From Dasypus novemcinctus (lineage: Eukaryota > Chordata > Mammalia > Cingulata > Dasypodidae), in contig NC_080689.1 of NCBI RefSeq assembly GCF_030445035.2, positions 23,713,278 through 23,777,277 of the forward strand: a stretch of 64,000 nt of DNA. The letters are read 5' to 3'. The notes under the pieces were generated by a model. The model did not search any database. It was not told the origin of the DNA and saw only the letters and a program-made list of their open reading frames with translations. Each line of letters starts with the position of its first letter. Positions within the stretch are counted from its first letter, which is position 1. Made by a program: the position numbers and the translations under genes. This document shows, one piece after another, positions 1 through 12,132 of the stretch.

Positions 1-547
1 CATGGGTACTAACCAGTTGTACTTATCCTCAACCCTAGCTTTGGTTAGAAAGGTTACCATTCTTGAAAATGCTCCCAAATGGCTCATACTACCTTGCAAC
101 AAACATCAGTTCTGTCACTTTGTGAATAAGCTAATAGGATTCCATTATGAAAACTAATTTGGAATCATTAGGTATCAAAAAAGGGCATAGTCCATTTATC
201 CCAACCTGAATCTGTCTGAATCTCATTGACCCTCCTTCTAGTAAGCATTGGCCTTACTACCCATGGAGCAGGCATAATGAACAAGCTCCCATAAGCTGAC
301 ATCAGGCAACCTAATGTTAGGTGGGTAGTGAGAAGCAGAGAGCAACTCTCAGTTTAATTCAGCAAGAATCCACTGAGAACCTACAATTTTCCTACATTAT
401 ACTAAGCATTTTTAGGAAAACAAAGCCCTAAAAAAGAATATTTGACTTCAACTCACTTACAATCTTGTTATTATAACATAAATCAATTGAACAGTTCAAG
501 GAGGGTAGAAGATGATCAATAGAACTAAGAACCCACCACCACTCCCT
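1..547. other. unique AT-rich sequence, no gene seen
   Basis: No coding frame, RNA gene or recognisable repeat could be supported here. The stretch ends at a CA microsatellite. It may contain ancient repeats too decayed to name by eye. Confidence 0.5.
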
Positions 548-572
548 ACACACACACACACACACACACACA
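548..572. repeat. (AC)n microsatellite
   Basis: A run of about twelve uninterrupted AC dinucleotides, bounded by CCCT on the left and GATACTCC on the right. It is a simple repeat in otherwise unique sequence and is probably length-polymorphic. Confidence 0.95.
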
Positions 573-1242
573 GATACTCCAGTTTCTGGAATGTAAATGA
601 ATGCCAAGACTGAATTCCATCTTTCCTCTCTTCTTCCAAAAATGGCCGTATGCTTTCACAGTATACTGAACCTTCAAACTCTTAAGGAAAAATGCTTAAC
701 ATTCCAAAGAATTAGCCCCACTTTTCCCTCACACCATTGAGTAGCTAGCATTTGTCCTCATGTGGAAATAAAGAGTTGAAACTAGAAATGGGAATCAGTA
801 TCATGGAATTCAAGTGAAAGGACACTGAAAAGTAGAAGAGCTTTACAAGTATAAGAGACTGTTAGATGACTCTGAGGACAGGAACACCAGGGCATTATCA
901 GAAGGCTCATTTTCCTGCTCAGAAAAAGTTACAGGAGCACCTACCTGAGTCTGTAATAGAAAAATGACCTGTGGAGCTATAAAACCGTTGAAACATTTGA
1001 AATGAAAAGAATCTCATCTCACCCATCAATCATTCTATTTGAACTGTATTGAGTATAAACATAACCAATACTAACTGGTTAAGCAAAATGATCAAATGCA
1101 ATTATCATTGAATCTTTAACTGTTCTTCAATTTAATTATAATACATGATTCTAGTATACAGGAATAAAATTATCAATTTAGAATTTTACCATCATAAATG
1201 CACCAAAGATCATGATATTTAAGGCACAGCATTTGTTAATAG
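573..1242. other. unique sequence, no gene seen
   Basis: AT-rich sequence without a supported gene or repeat. It runs up to the left target-site duplication of the next SINE. Confidence 0.5.
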
Positions 1243-1253
1243 AAAACAATATC

Positions 1254-1630
1254 GGAAACGGACTTTGGCCCAGTGGTTAGGGCGACCCTCTACCACATGG
1301 GAGGCCCGCGGTTCAAGCCCCGGGCCTTCTTGACCCGTGTGGAGCTGGCCCATGCGCAGTGCTGATGCGCGCAAGGAGTGCTGTGCTACACAGGGGTGTC
1401 CCCCGCGTAGGGGAGCCCCACGCTCAAGGAGTGCACTCATAAGGAGAGCCGCCCAGCGCAAAGGAGGGAGCAGCCTGCCCAGGAATGGCGCCGCCCACAC
1501 TTCCCGTGCCGCTGCCCGACAACAGAAGCGGACAAAGAAACAAGACGCAGCAAAAAGACACAGAAAACAGACAACCGGGGGAGGGGAGGGGAATTAAATA
1601 AATAAAAATAAATCTTTAAAAAAAAAAAAA
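1254..1630 (+). mobile_element. DAS-type tRNA-derived SINE, full length
   Basis: The head carries a box A-like TGGCCCAGTGG and a box B-like GGTTCAAGCCC, the internal RNA polymerase III promoter of tRNA-derived SINEs. A GC-rich body with repeated GGAGTGC words and an A-rich tail ending in AATAAATCTTT plus poly-A follow. Flanking copies of AAAACRATATC (1243-1253 and 1631-1641) form an 11-bp target-site duplication with one mismatch, showing L1-type retroposition. Many CpGs survive in the body, so this looks like a younger copy. Open frames through it are not genes. Confidence 0.93.
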
Positions 1631-1641
1631 AAACGATATCT

Positions 1642-2044
1642 ACATGGAATCCTCTCTAAAAGCTACATAGATGTAAAAACTGCAACCATTACTAACTCCA
1701 GCCAAGGGGACTCGATCATAAGACCACTATCCAGCAATTCACCCAAGAGTATGAGTCGGTTAATTGAGGTGTTATATTCATGCTAATCTGTCCAAATATC
1801 TTCAAATCTATGTAGGTAAGTTAAGAAACATTTCATGCTATTTCCATAACTTGATTCAATGGCAAAGGAAATACAGATAAGGCAGTGGAAGAGAGGACTG
1901 CAAACAGGAAGTACTGTTTCAAAAACTCAACACTTTTGTTTGTGAATCCATCCATACGCATCACAAGAAATGTGATGCCCACAAATATATGCTTAGGCTC
2001 ACTTTCCAGAATGTCAACAGCAGCAACCAGGAATTGAACACTCA
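1642..2044. other. unique sequence, no gene seen
   Basis: No supported gene or repeat. A short minus-strand open frame at 1833-2045 has no recognisable domain. Confidence 0.45.
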
Positions 2045-2218
2045 CCGTAGGCCAGTTCAGGGTACAAACTCTAGTCTAATCCCCCAACAACCCTATAACA
2101 TAGGCTTCATTGCCGTGCCCAGCTTTACAGATAAGGAAGTTGAGACTCAGAAGAGTTAAATAATTGCCCAAGGTCACACAACTAGTAAATGGCCAAAACA
2201 GGACTGGGATCTTGTATG
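2045..2218 (+). repeat. MIR-type ancient SINE
   Basis: The order of words is that of the MIR core: CAACAACCCTATAACATAGG, then CTTTACAGATAAGGAAGTTGAGACT, then TTGCCCAAGGTCACACAACTAGTAA and GGCCAAAACAGGACTGGGAT (quoted here in parts). This arrangement is diagnostic of the mammalian-wide MIR family. The copy is diverged, as expected for such an old element. It has no coding potential. Confidence 0.85.
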
Positions 2219-2309
2219 AAGTTCAGGTACTCCATCTGCTATGATAAGCTGCATGCCAGGTAATAGAGAAGAAACAAATGCAGAAATAACATTTGTTTCT
2301 CCCTGGGCA

Positions 2310-2400
2310 CTGTCTTGGACTATAAGTTCCTGAAGGGCAGGGGAGCATCTATTTCTATGTGGTCCTCTTTGTACAGCACCGAGGATGTCATTTGGGTAAT
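2310..2400 (+). repeat. possible L2 3' end fragment
   Basis: The words AAGTTCCTGAAGGGCAGGGG followed by TTTGTACAGCACC resemble the 3' end of L2, in which a 'gggcagggac' word precedes a 'cagtgcctggca' word. The match is weak and the final AATAAAT is absent, so this is tentative. Confidence 0.35.
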
Positions 2401-2764
2401 GAGAAGAATGAAGAAGCAAAAATGTATTATAGATGATGGTAGGAGCCTAACTCCCTGTTTGCCCCTGAATTTATAAAAAGTCTTGGGAATGACATTTGCA
2501 GGAAACAAAATACATAGTCTCTAAGCCTTGGTAACTGCCTGCAGCTCACGATGCACTCTGTCAAACACGCTCTGTTAAAGGGCAAATGTCCAAATCATTA
2601 CCTGAGACTACGTGCCCCAAATTACCTTGTATTATAGGAAGAGGAAGGGCTGATTTCACAGAGTGCCACCTTCCTCCAAACCTGCTACTTTCCTCTATGT
2701 CTCCCCATAACCTAAACCTCATCAGTCCTGGAATTTTCAGTGCAGGAAAAACAAAAGGTAAAAT
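2401..2764. other. unique sequence, no gene seen
   Basis: No supported gene or repeat. It leads into a segment that is richer in CpG. Confidence 0.4.
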
Positions 2765-3310
2765 AAGCGGAGAACAACTACTGCTGTCATTGCCTTTCCC
2801 GCAGTCATTTCGCTCTTATCTGCTGGCGGGGCAGACAGTGTAAGTTGTCGCGATCTGAGGAAAGATGAGGGATGAGATGTCAAGGCAGGGAACGTTGCTG
2901 CTGTGCGAGGGAGTTTTGACACGCACTACAGACAGTGAGCAACCAAACTGCAGCCGCAGAGAGGAAGCGAAAGATGAGCGTGCAAAAAGACCAGCATATT
3001 CAGCCTGCCAATTAGCTTCTCCCTCTCCACCCCCCGCCCCCAACACAAGGTCCTTAATATTAACAGTGCCGGAAATTGCAGCAGTGTTTTCAGGTTGAAA
3101 CCGAATATTACTTTTCAAATGTGAGTCTCGGTGTGAAACTGGAACACCAGAGCACTCCTCTCCTCGTCTCCCAGGCCAGAATATTCTCCAACACCAGCAG
3201 CTCGGCAGCAGTGTCCCATTCTCAAGAAACAGGCTTGGCATTTCTGGATTCCCATAAACACACATGCACGCACATATCCTGGGACTAAAGGACAAATACG
3301 CGTGCAACAG
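2765..3310. promoter_or_regulatory. CpG-bearing unique segment, possible promoter or enhancer
   Basis: I count roughly twenty CpG dinucleotides in about 540 bp, including GTCGCGATC and TACGCGTG, while neighbouring non-SINE sequence has very few. The segment matches no repeat I know. On the plus strand a pyrimidine tract ending CCCGCAG (AG at 2803-2804) is followed 35 nt later by a consensus donor GTAAGT at 2840-2845. It could be a small unmethylated promoter, an enhancer, or an exon of a noncoding transcript. The function is inferred from composition only. Confidence 0.35.
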
Positions 3311-4228
3311 GGACAGGCCAGTCCTGATCTGTGGGTTGAGTAGTGCCCTCTTATTCCTCTTGCCTGAATCCCTACACCTATTAACCAAACCTCACCCAGC
3401 ATTCCCTCCACACCAACATACTTAATATAACCATCATATCCTTGACATGGTTGCTATCAGTTGTACTATCAGAGAGTATGTGCCCAAAACCAGCATCACA
3501 TACGCTGAAAGAGCTTGAACTCTCAACTTGTTTGTGATGATTTTTTTTCTTTTTCTTTTTTGCTGCATAATAAGTTTCTCAGCCCATACTTAAAGGAATG
3601 TGACCAGCACCCATCTCCAACATCCCACTCCCCTGGGAAAGAATGAAGACATCTCCCCAACTGCCCTGCAAAAGGTAGAGACTGAGATTTCTATTAAGAC
3701 TGATCCTCTTTAACCTTGAGGTAGAAAGAAAGAAATATTATGCTGTTAAATGGTGGGCCCCAGTCTAATGCCTATTACACTTTTCACGATGGGTCTTCCA
3801 GGACTACAAAGGGCAAAAGGAAAGATTAATATTTTCTAACTGGTGGAAAATAAATCAAGAGTACTTGCTCAGACTCTAAGAACTCTAATGTCATTGGAAC
3901 ATGATCAGAAGAGTTTTTTAACTCTAGATTAAACTGCAACTCTCCATCCAGAGCTGCCAGTGCCAGAATGAGGGGATTGAGAGGGGATTGCTGCAGGGTT
4001 GCACAGATGCCCAGTGACAGAGCAGACACCTGGCCAGCCCATCAGAGGTGCCCGGTCTTTACTTGAGTGGACACTCGAACACTTGCACCAAGAGTCCTGG
4101 GGCGGTTGGAACAACTTCCTCCAGGACCACAGATTGGGATAAAGCCCTGGTGGTAGGCAGCTTGGATAGTTTGATAGCAAAGGAGAGCGGGAAGGCATTT
4201 AGAGTATTCTGCCTGAGACGTTCTAGAG
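3311..4228. other. unique sequence, no gene seen
   Basis: No supported gene. Open frames of 67-110 codons on both strands have no recognisable domains. A T-rich run lies at 3541-3562. Confidence 0.45.
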
Positions 4229-4421
4229 CAGGGCTTCTTAACCTTGTTTATTCCACGAACTCCTTTGCCAGTCAGGTGAAAACCATGGACTCCTTACTAA
4301 GTCCACACTATCCTGCATATTATTTAATAAATATATCACACCCACATCAATACATCCCCACAAGAATCATGTTTTTCTGAATTTCAATTCAAGCTCATGG
4401 ACCCCTGGTTAAGAGCCCCTA
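4229..4421. mobile_element. nonautonomous hAT-type DNA transposon
   Basis: The 193-bp element has terminal inverted repeats: CAGGGCTTCTTAACC on the left, and GGTTAAGAGCCCCTA on the right, which reads TAGGGGCTCTTAACC in reverse. It is flanked by 8-bp duplications TTCTAGAG (4221-4228) and CTCTAGAG (4422-4429), seven of eight matching. Short length, such inverted ends and 8-bp duplications are typical of MER-type elements mobilised by a hAT transposase. It encodes nothing. A second copy of the family lies at 52,125-52,360. Confidence 0.85.
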
Positions 4422-4687
4422 CTCTAGAGAAAGCTCCATAAGAAATCAGAGTATCCAAGGGAAACAGAAACAGCCCAGAGTGGCTGGGCAAAGAGAGGAG
4501 ATTGCCGCCCAAGGGATGTGACCCTCATCGCAATTGTGATTTTGCCGAGTGTGGTAGCCTCAGGCATGTTTGTATCTATTTCTCCTTGACTAAAAATAAG
4601 GGGGAAATCATGCTTCCACAGCAATAGGCTTTGTTAACATGGAAAAACAGATATTCCTAAGATATTTGGACTGGAAGGAGCCTTAGA

Positions 4688-4870
4688 TATTATCTAGTCC
4701 AGTGATTGTCAAACTTCAACAGAATCACCTGGAAGTCTTGTTAAAACACAGATTGTCCAGCCTACCATTAGCATTTCTGATTCAGTAGGTCTGGAGTGGG
4801 CCCACAAACTTTGCGTTTCTAACAAGTTCCTAGGTGATGCTGAAACTGCTGGTCCAAAGACTGTGTTGAG
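4688..4870. mobile_element. MER5-like hAT DNA transposon remnant
   Basis: The left end reads CCAGTGATTGTCAAACTTC and the right end GTGTTGAGAACCAAC. Internal words such as AGAATCACCTGG, CTGATTCAGTAGGTCTGG and TCCTAGGTGATGC are the hallmark of MER5A/B. The inverted ends are diverged and no clean 8-bp duplication is readable. Confidence 0.8.
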
Positions 4871-5036
4871 AACCAACCCCACACTTCTTAAGGAAACTTA
4901 ATTAAATTTAACAAATATTTACTAAATACCTGCCATAAACAAGATTTTAGGCTGCATGTTAGAAACAAAAAGAATTTTATGCTAAATTAAGTTCCAAATT
5001 GATTAAACATTTAGATGTTTTTAAAAATTAATGGAA

Positions 5037-5424
5037 GTGGAAAGTGGCTGTGGCTCAATCAGTTGGGCTCCGTCTACCATATGGGAGGACCTGGATTCAT
5101 GTCCCAGAGCCTCCTTATGAGGGCAGGCTGGCCTGCATGCCATGGAGAGTTGCCCAGCCCGTAAGCACCGTGGAGTGCCAGCAGCCCACAAGCGCCGCGG
5201 AGAGTCTACTCAACAGGGTGATGCAACAAAAAGGGAGACAAGTGAAAACACAGAAGAGCGTGCAGCAAATGAACACAGAGAGTGAAACAACAAACAAGCC
5301 TCGGGGGGGGGAATAAATGAAAAAATAAATACAGACACACAGAAGAATCCACAGTGAATGGACATAGAGAGCAGACAGCAAACAAGCCGTTGGGGCGGGG
5401 GGGATTAAAAATAATAATAAAAAA
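5037..5424 (+). mobile_element. DAS-type SINE, tail-duplicated variant
   Basis: The head has a box A-like TGGCTCAATCAGTTGGG and a degenerate box B. The 3' part contains two successive tails: one ends GGGGGGGAATAAATG and the next begins again with ACACAGAAGAATCCACAGTG and ends GGGGATTAAAAATAATAAT. Flanking TTTAAAAATTAATGGAA (5020-5036 and 5425-5441) is a perfect 17-bp target-site duplication. The same two-tail structure appears in the minus-strand copy at 17,717-18,057. Confidence 0.92.
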
Positions 5425-5526
5425 TTTAAAAATTAATGGAAATGCTAGAATATAATTCAAAGGTAGGGAAGGACTTTGGGGAAATGTCACTACAGGGAGA
5501 AGAATGAAGAAAAATATCAATAGAAA

Positions 5527-5560
5527 TTTCTATATAAAATTATTAAATTTTATATAGAAA
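5527..5560. other. perfect AT-rich inverted repeat
   Basis: Arms TTTCTATATAAAATT and AATTTTATATAGAAA, 15 bp each, flank a 4-nt loop ATTA. It lies between the SINE and an old L1 fragment. No element boundary explains it, but AT-rich inverted repeats also arise by chance or slippage. Confidence 0.7.
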
Positions 5561-5561
5561 G

Positions 5562-5905
5562 AAATTTTATGCAGAAAGAAAAGTCAAAATAATGACAAAG
5601 AACAAAAATGTGAGAAAGTATTTGCAACCTATATGACAGCTAAAACAATAAGTCCTTAAAATTCAAAGAGCTTTTTCAAATCCATAATGAAAAGACAAAC
5701 ATTCAGAGAAACAAAGTAATAGTCAAATTGCAAAAGATAAATAGAATGACAAGGAGTATATTTTTAAAATTTAGACAAATAATAGAGTAATGAAAATTAA
5801 GGAAAGATCATTTCTCAATAATACATTTGGCAAATAAAACTATCGATAATATTCAGTGTTGGCAGAGCTGACTCTCATACGCTGATGGAGGGTGTATAAG
5901 TTGGA
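5562..5905 (+). mobile_element. old L1 ORF2 C-terminal fragment
   Basis: The A-rich stretch with GTATTTGCAACCTATATGACAG, then CATTTGGCAAATAAAAC and GTGTTGGCAGAG..CTCATACGCTGATGGAGGGTG follows the order of the L1 ORF2 C-terminal coding region. It is heavily decayed with no long frame. Confidence 0.6.
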
Positions 5906-7945
5906 ACCATCATTTTATATGTTAGTTAAGGTAACATTAGCTGTTATTACAAAAAGGAAAATGAAAGTTTACCATGGCTTAAACATGAATGAGTGTATTT
6001 CTTGCCCACAGTAAGTCCGAGGAAGTGTTCTGATTAGCAGCAGGCTCCCTTCCAAGCCATGATTCAGAGACCCAGGCTCCTTCCTTCCTTCTTTCCATCC
6101 AGTGCCTCCACCATCTTCAACAGGTAGCTGATAGGCTCACAATGCACAACCTCATCAAGCCTAAAAGGAAAACAGCATGGAAAACAGCATTGCAGCATGC
6201 ACGCCTAGAAGGGCATGCATAATTTCCACTCACATTTAATTGGCTAGAACACATTCACATGATACGTGAATTATATCTCAAAAAGTAGAATGGTGAGCAT
6301 CCAAGACTAAAGGCAATTTGTTAGGGAATAGTTAGGTTAAACTTATAAGGAATGGTAAGCAGTGATCCATAACTATTCTACTGAATTTTGCAATGAAAAG
6401 GAAGAGGTACAAGACTACAATTTTAAGTGATAGGCAAACAAATATTTTTACAAAAGACCTAATTATGTATATAATGATAAAGCACCTGAAGGTGTCCCAC
6501 CATCTCAATGGAGGGGTGAGTTTCTGCATTAAAGTAGATGATTCGTCTTACCCAGCAGCTACACTGCTTCCTCCAAAATCTGAGGGAAACAGAAAAATTT
6601 GGTAGAAATGCAAAGAAATATTGATATGGATATAGTTCATCAGATGGTTGTAATCATTTCAGTAATATAACCTTTTGTTTTATTTACCATGGGAAAAGGA
6701 GCTAAAATATGTTTGAGACAGTAAGGAAAATGGGGAAAGGTTAGAAAAACCATTACTGGAAACACAAACAGAAAGCAAAATAAATCAGCCACCAAACCCC
6801 TGAAGTGGGTATCACACTTGTGAGCAGCAAGAGTAAGAGACTTTGGATGCAATAAATATTAATTTCATCAGACTTATAATATTTTCTTACCTTTTAAGAA
6901 TTCACTCTATCCAGAGATGATGAGAATGCCCTCACTGGGAGAGGAACACATCGTTTTTAGTTACCTTACTCCCTCAATATCATCCCCTTTTGAAATAAAT
7001 AGTCTGACTTTCATTTTTGGAAATATTTCCCATAATAGATGTTTGTGTTTCATCACATCATCATCCATGTTACACAGAAGAACCAATGGATTTAATATCT
7101 TAAACAAAGCCCAACATTTTTAATTCATTTGTTCTTGTTCCTGTGCATTTTATTCAGAAGAAGACTACATAGTCCAATAATCTCTGGGAATGTATTCATT
7201 GATATTGACTCCGTTTTGACACAATATATAAAGTCTGCTAATTTACAGTGCTTATAAACCATTTATTGCCCAATTTACCTGATCAACCCAAGTAGCAGAG
7301 CCCATGGTTCTGAGGGAATGGGATTGAGTCAGATGGCAGGTCCCAGGGCAGTAAGATTAGCGCACATTGGAAACACCTTGGCTTCCTGACAGCAGCTCAA
7401 GTTGTAGGTTCTTGGCAGACAGAAGGGGTGCCTGAAAGAGCAGAGTGCAAAGGGGCAGCTTGAACATTATCTGCCTTTGGGCTTGTGGGCAAAGGAGGCA
7501 GCTAGGCAAAAATTGTTCCGGAGCAAACTCTCAAACTAAAGACTGACCTCCTACAAGCTGAAATTAGTTCTGGCAGTAAAAATCGAAGTCACCAATAGTG
7601 CATAAAAGATGGACCTCATTTTTGACTGGAACTACCCTTCCAAGTTTCTGAAGTGACTGAAGTTTCCATTACAAACATGAGAGTCCCTTCCTCAGACACT
7701 GCAGATCTTGCAGTGGTTCCCAGGAGACAAGAGTAGTTTGAAATCAGCCTTAAATCAGGGGCCAGTGGTGGACATCTGTTTGTGGGAGTAAAGCTTAGTC
7801 TCTGGATAGAGGGCTGACAAGTTATGGGAAGTTAGTAGGGCCCCAGCAAGCAATATGCATATTTCAAGAGAGAATCCTAATTCCATCTATCAGGAATTGG
7901 AGCATGCTTCCAGACCAATGGCAAGTCATTTCAGAAGTACATGGT
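5906..7945. other. unique sequence, no gene seen
   Basis: About 2 kb without a supported gene. Short open frames at 6332-6605, 6640-6852 and 6917-7123 have no recognisable domains or codon pattern. The 7,260-7,900 part is less AT-rich and could be an old repeat that I cannot name. Confidence 0.45.
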
Positions 7946-8370
7946 AGGAAGCAGATTTGGCCCAATAGATAGGGCATCTGCCTACCACATGGGAGGTCCA
8001 GGGTTCAAACCCAGGGCCTTCTGACCCGTGTGGTGAGCTGGCCCAAGCTCAGTGCTGATGCATGCGAGGAGTGCCATGCCATGCAGGGGTGTCCCCCGCG
8101 TAGGGGAGCCCCATGCGCAAGGAGTGTGCCCTGTAGGAAGAGTCGCCCTACGCGAAAAAAGTGCAACCTGCCCAGGAATGGCACTGCGCACACAGAGAGC
8201 TGACACAACAAGATAACACAACAACAACAACAAGAAAGAGACACAGATTGTGGGTGCCACTGACAAGAATACAAGTGGACACAGAACACACAGCAAATGG
8301 AAACAGAGAGCAGACAACTGGGGGGGTGGGAAGGGTAGAGAAATAAAAAATAAATCTTTGGAAAAAAAAA
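7946..8370 (+). mobile_element. DAS-type tRNA-derived SINE, full length
   Basis: Box A-like TGGCCCAATAG and box B-like GGTTCAAACCC open the element, followed by the GGAGTGCCATGCCATGCAGG body and a tail with (ACA)n and AATAAATCTTTG plus poly-A. A perfect 11-bp target-site duplication AAGTACATGGT lies at 7935-7945 and 8371-8381. Minus-strand open frames of 111 and 131 codons here are read-through of the SINE, not genes. Confidence 0.93.
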
Positions 8371-8381
8371 AAGTACATGGT

Positions 8382-11300
8382 TAACTGGGATCTTACTCAA
8401 AATATGTCAAATACCAGGGTTAGGGTTATAAGACTGACATGAGGTTCCTAACCATTATTCCTTCATGCACTCAACCGTCATTGCACCTACTATAAACCAG
8501 GCTCTGTGATACTGACTGGCAGTGTAAAGACAAATAAGATATAGTCTCTAAGCATCTTACCATGACTAGTGGGAGAGACTGTAAAGAGTCAGTGCAATAC
8601 ATTTCAGCAGGGAATATTTCTGAAATTGAAAGTCTTCCTGAATTTTGAGGGGCATGTTTATCCACACTAAGCAGAAATTAACTCTTTCTTGCTTAATTTG
8701 CCTAAAGTCTACCCTACTCCAAACCCCCAAACATAATTCTCTATTTTTTAAAAAAGTAGTGAAAATTTTAAGGGAAATGTCAACTAGCAGTTGTATTACA
8801 CAAGTGAATCCCACAAAGAGCCAATGAAACAAAAAATTTCATAAAGGTCCACACCCATCCATATTTACTTTGTCTTATCCAATAGCATATTACAACTGTT
8901 TCCATGGCTCCAAAATAGCAAGTCAGTGGGGTCAAGTCAGTCAAATAAGTCAAATGCATTTTTTTTTAAAAGACACAAATTGAAATGGTTGATATCTTCA
9001 TCCTGTATAGGCATGATATTTATTTCTATTCACAGGTTGTTTGCTTTATTACCTATTCCCAAATCCCTTTTCTCTACTATTTTATAAAATGCACAACTCA
9101 ACCTGGGTTAAATTGCATACAATATCTTAATACATCATCTTCCAATCATTAATTTTCATCAGAGAATGTCAGCAGGGAATTATATCAGATTACTTAGACC
9201 TGGTTTCTTCTCATAAATTCATTTTAACCTCTATATAGCCTTCTATTATATCAGACATTTTCCATCTCTCTTGGAAGTTTTTTAAATTTTTTCTTGAAAT
9301 TAAAGGTAAACAAATCGAAACTACTCCTGTCTTTATTCTTTAACCAATGTTATTGAATTTTCATTATTTGAAAAACATGGAATGAAGTGTTGGGGGGTGA
9401 GGACAAATACTATCCTGATTTGCAGGTAAAGTGGGATTTTCCTTCTTGTTCTGGAATTAGAAATGAATTCCATAAGCCTGAGGGGAAAAGGCACAACTTA
9501 TCCCATGTTAAAAAAGGGGTGCCCTCAGAACTAGAGCCAACACCTCACTAAAGGACTCGTTGAGAGGCATACTACAGAATTTCCACCAACTGGCCAGTCC
9601 TCAACAGTCCCCCACAAGACAGTCTATCCAAAAAGAGCCAGATGACGTAGGTATTATAGACTTTGTGAAGAGAAGATAATATAAGACAATGATTTGTGAA
9701 GACTGAAGTTTCCAGAAAAATGGAGTTGCTGACATCTGGTTCCCTGCATGAAGGCTTTCTGAGCTGCAAAAACTCTAGGCCCATGCCTTCAATCCCCTGA
9801 GAAGAGTACGTTAAGGAATTCCTGTGGGAGAGTTCAGACTCAGAAAGTATGTTATTTTATAATTTCTTGGACTGTCTCCCTAGGGTAGAGAGGAGGAACA
9901 GGGTGCTTGACAGGGTTCCTTTAAAGTTTAGAGGTCATTCTTGAACCTAGAGAATGGTGCCTGCTTCTGACCTTGAGGTTTATAAAGGATGGAACTCACT
10001 GAAATAGCCAACGCCCACGGAGTTTAAAGGTGTAGTGTTCCTAGGCACCCTGTCCCAGCCCTCCACAGCCCTTGAAGGGTTTAGAAAAGCACCCCGGCTC
10101 CAGGGAAATGAGTTAAACGAGTACAGAGATGGGCTGAGAATGTCCAGGCAGTTGCTAAACCAATTGATGGGATGCCCAAACTAGAGAAAGAGTTGGGCAA
10201 GGTAGGAAATAAAGGGAGACATGTCTGCTTCTCAAGGGGATGTCTCAGTGACAGAGAGGTCTGGAGTAAAGAAATCCAACTCACCATATGAATGGAAACC
10301 TGCGTGCCAGCAGAGACCACCAGCATCAGACAGAGCCAGACTGAGCTTAAGAGAGAACAGATCCACCACTGACACGTGGGCATGAAAAGTCACATGAAAG
10401 GACTCCTTCACATTAATCCCCCCCAAAAGCTTCTTCATTCACAACAGCAGAGAAGTCAATGCTAAGGAAAGGAATATGGGGGGGGCGGTTCAGAGCCAGG
10501 CCAGAGCCCCATCTCCTCCATACCCTCTTGCTATGGCCAAGCTAGGAGGAAGAAGATAAGATTGGATCAAGACTACTAAAAGTAAAGTTTTAAAAATAAA
10601 TATTCAAGTCTTAAATTAGGAATCACTGTTCAGCAAAATAAAAGAATTTCTTGTATAGGTCAACAAAGTGATACCTATACACAAAAAAACAAAAAAGTAA
10701 CATCAAATGTCTAGATAATTGGATATTTATATATTTGGAATTTTTCTTCTTTCAATATATCAGTTGTCATCATTACTCTCCTAAGCCACTAAATACAGCT
10801 TATTATAGCTCAGGGGAAAAAGCACATAGCATATGCTGGAGTTATTAAAAATGAAAATTGATTTTAATTAATTGGTTTGGGTCAAAATATTCAAATATAT
10901 TTTAGTTTTAGTTTTCCAAATTTTATGTCACTAATATATCCTTTACAAATTTCACACTAATAATATACATAGTATTTCAGAAAAAGATATATCACTGAAG
11001 AAGTACAATGAGACAATGAAATAAAGAATGTGGAAAATACTGCTTCTTGACCACATCCTTGCAAAAATTACATGTGTATAACTGTTTGCTCTAGATGTCT
11101 AGTTTAGCTTTGAGGAGACAATAAATAAAATTGCAAGTAAAGTTAAATGTATCTTAAGGATACAATAGGTATCTTGCATTTCAGGACTTCAGGCATGTTT
11201 TGGAGATGTTTCAAGAAACCAGTAGCAGGGAAGCCCCATAATCTCTCTCAGGGCATCTGAGTTTCTCTTTGGATATTGGTTCCATTCTTGGCTCTTCACT

Positions 11301-12132
11301 GAAGAGCATCTTAAGCTTCTGTAGTTTATATGGGCTCATAAGTTTGCTAGCATTCTCTGTATCGTGACTTTCCAGCCTCAGGTTCAACTACTAACTAGCA
11401 ACTTACATTCATGTTTCTTAGTTCAAATAAAAAAGTAAAAGAATTACACTGGTTCATGTTTTTGTTCCAGACCATATGATAATGGCTAAGCCAGACATTA
11501 GCTACCCTTGGCTCTTCACCCACTCAATCTTTTCCAACAAAACGGGACCCATAGTACTTGAAGAAATTGAGTTTCCAGTGAACTTCAATCCTGGACCCCA
11601 TCATGGAGAATTATGTGGCATCTAGGACAGTTTTCTAACACTTATGTATATTACATGTGTTTTAGTGTTTTTTGAATTTTCTAACAATTTAGTCTCTTTT
11701 AATATCCATCTTTTAACCTCACTTTGAGGCAAAAAGTTGAAATGCTGTGAGAAAAGATTTCTCATCATAATTTGGACCATGGACTCATAAGTCATTTAAG
11801 ATCTCAAAGATCCTACAGATCATCTATCCCATCTGTTCTTACTTTGTTCTCCTTAAAATTTTACTAGGATTTTAAAAATTTTTAATTGCAAGTAAATTTT
11901 TGTCACATAGTAGAACCCAAAATATACACCTGTTCACATTATAGATAAAAGAGCACTTAGGTCACCTGGAGAAAAAGTGCAGTTGTCTCAACACAGCGAC
12001 AATCACTTCCTTCATGGAAACCAGAGCTCATAACCACAGAAGAAACCCTAGCCAGAAGGAAACTCTGCCATCTAACTTAAGCACCTCCCCTCTTATTCTT
12101 TACTCAATGGAGATGAAAAAATAATCTTGAAT
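8382..12132. other. unique AT-rich sequence, no gene seen
   Basis: About 3.7 kb in which I can support no gene and no named repeat. The 9,880-10,560 part is less AT-rich and could be a decayed element. Open frames up to 100 codons show no domains. Confidence 0.45.

Noticed and set aside
2816..3388. A 190-codon minus-strand open frame in the CpG-bearing segment
   Set aside because: No domain, no signal of selection that can be judged here, and low-complexity composition; the segment is kept only as a possible regulatory region.
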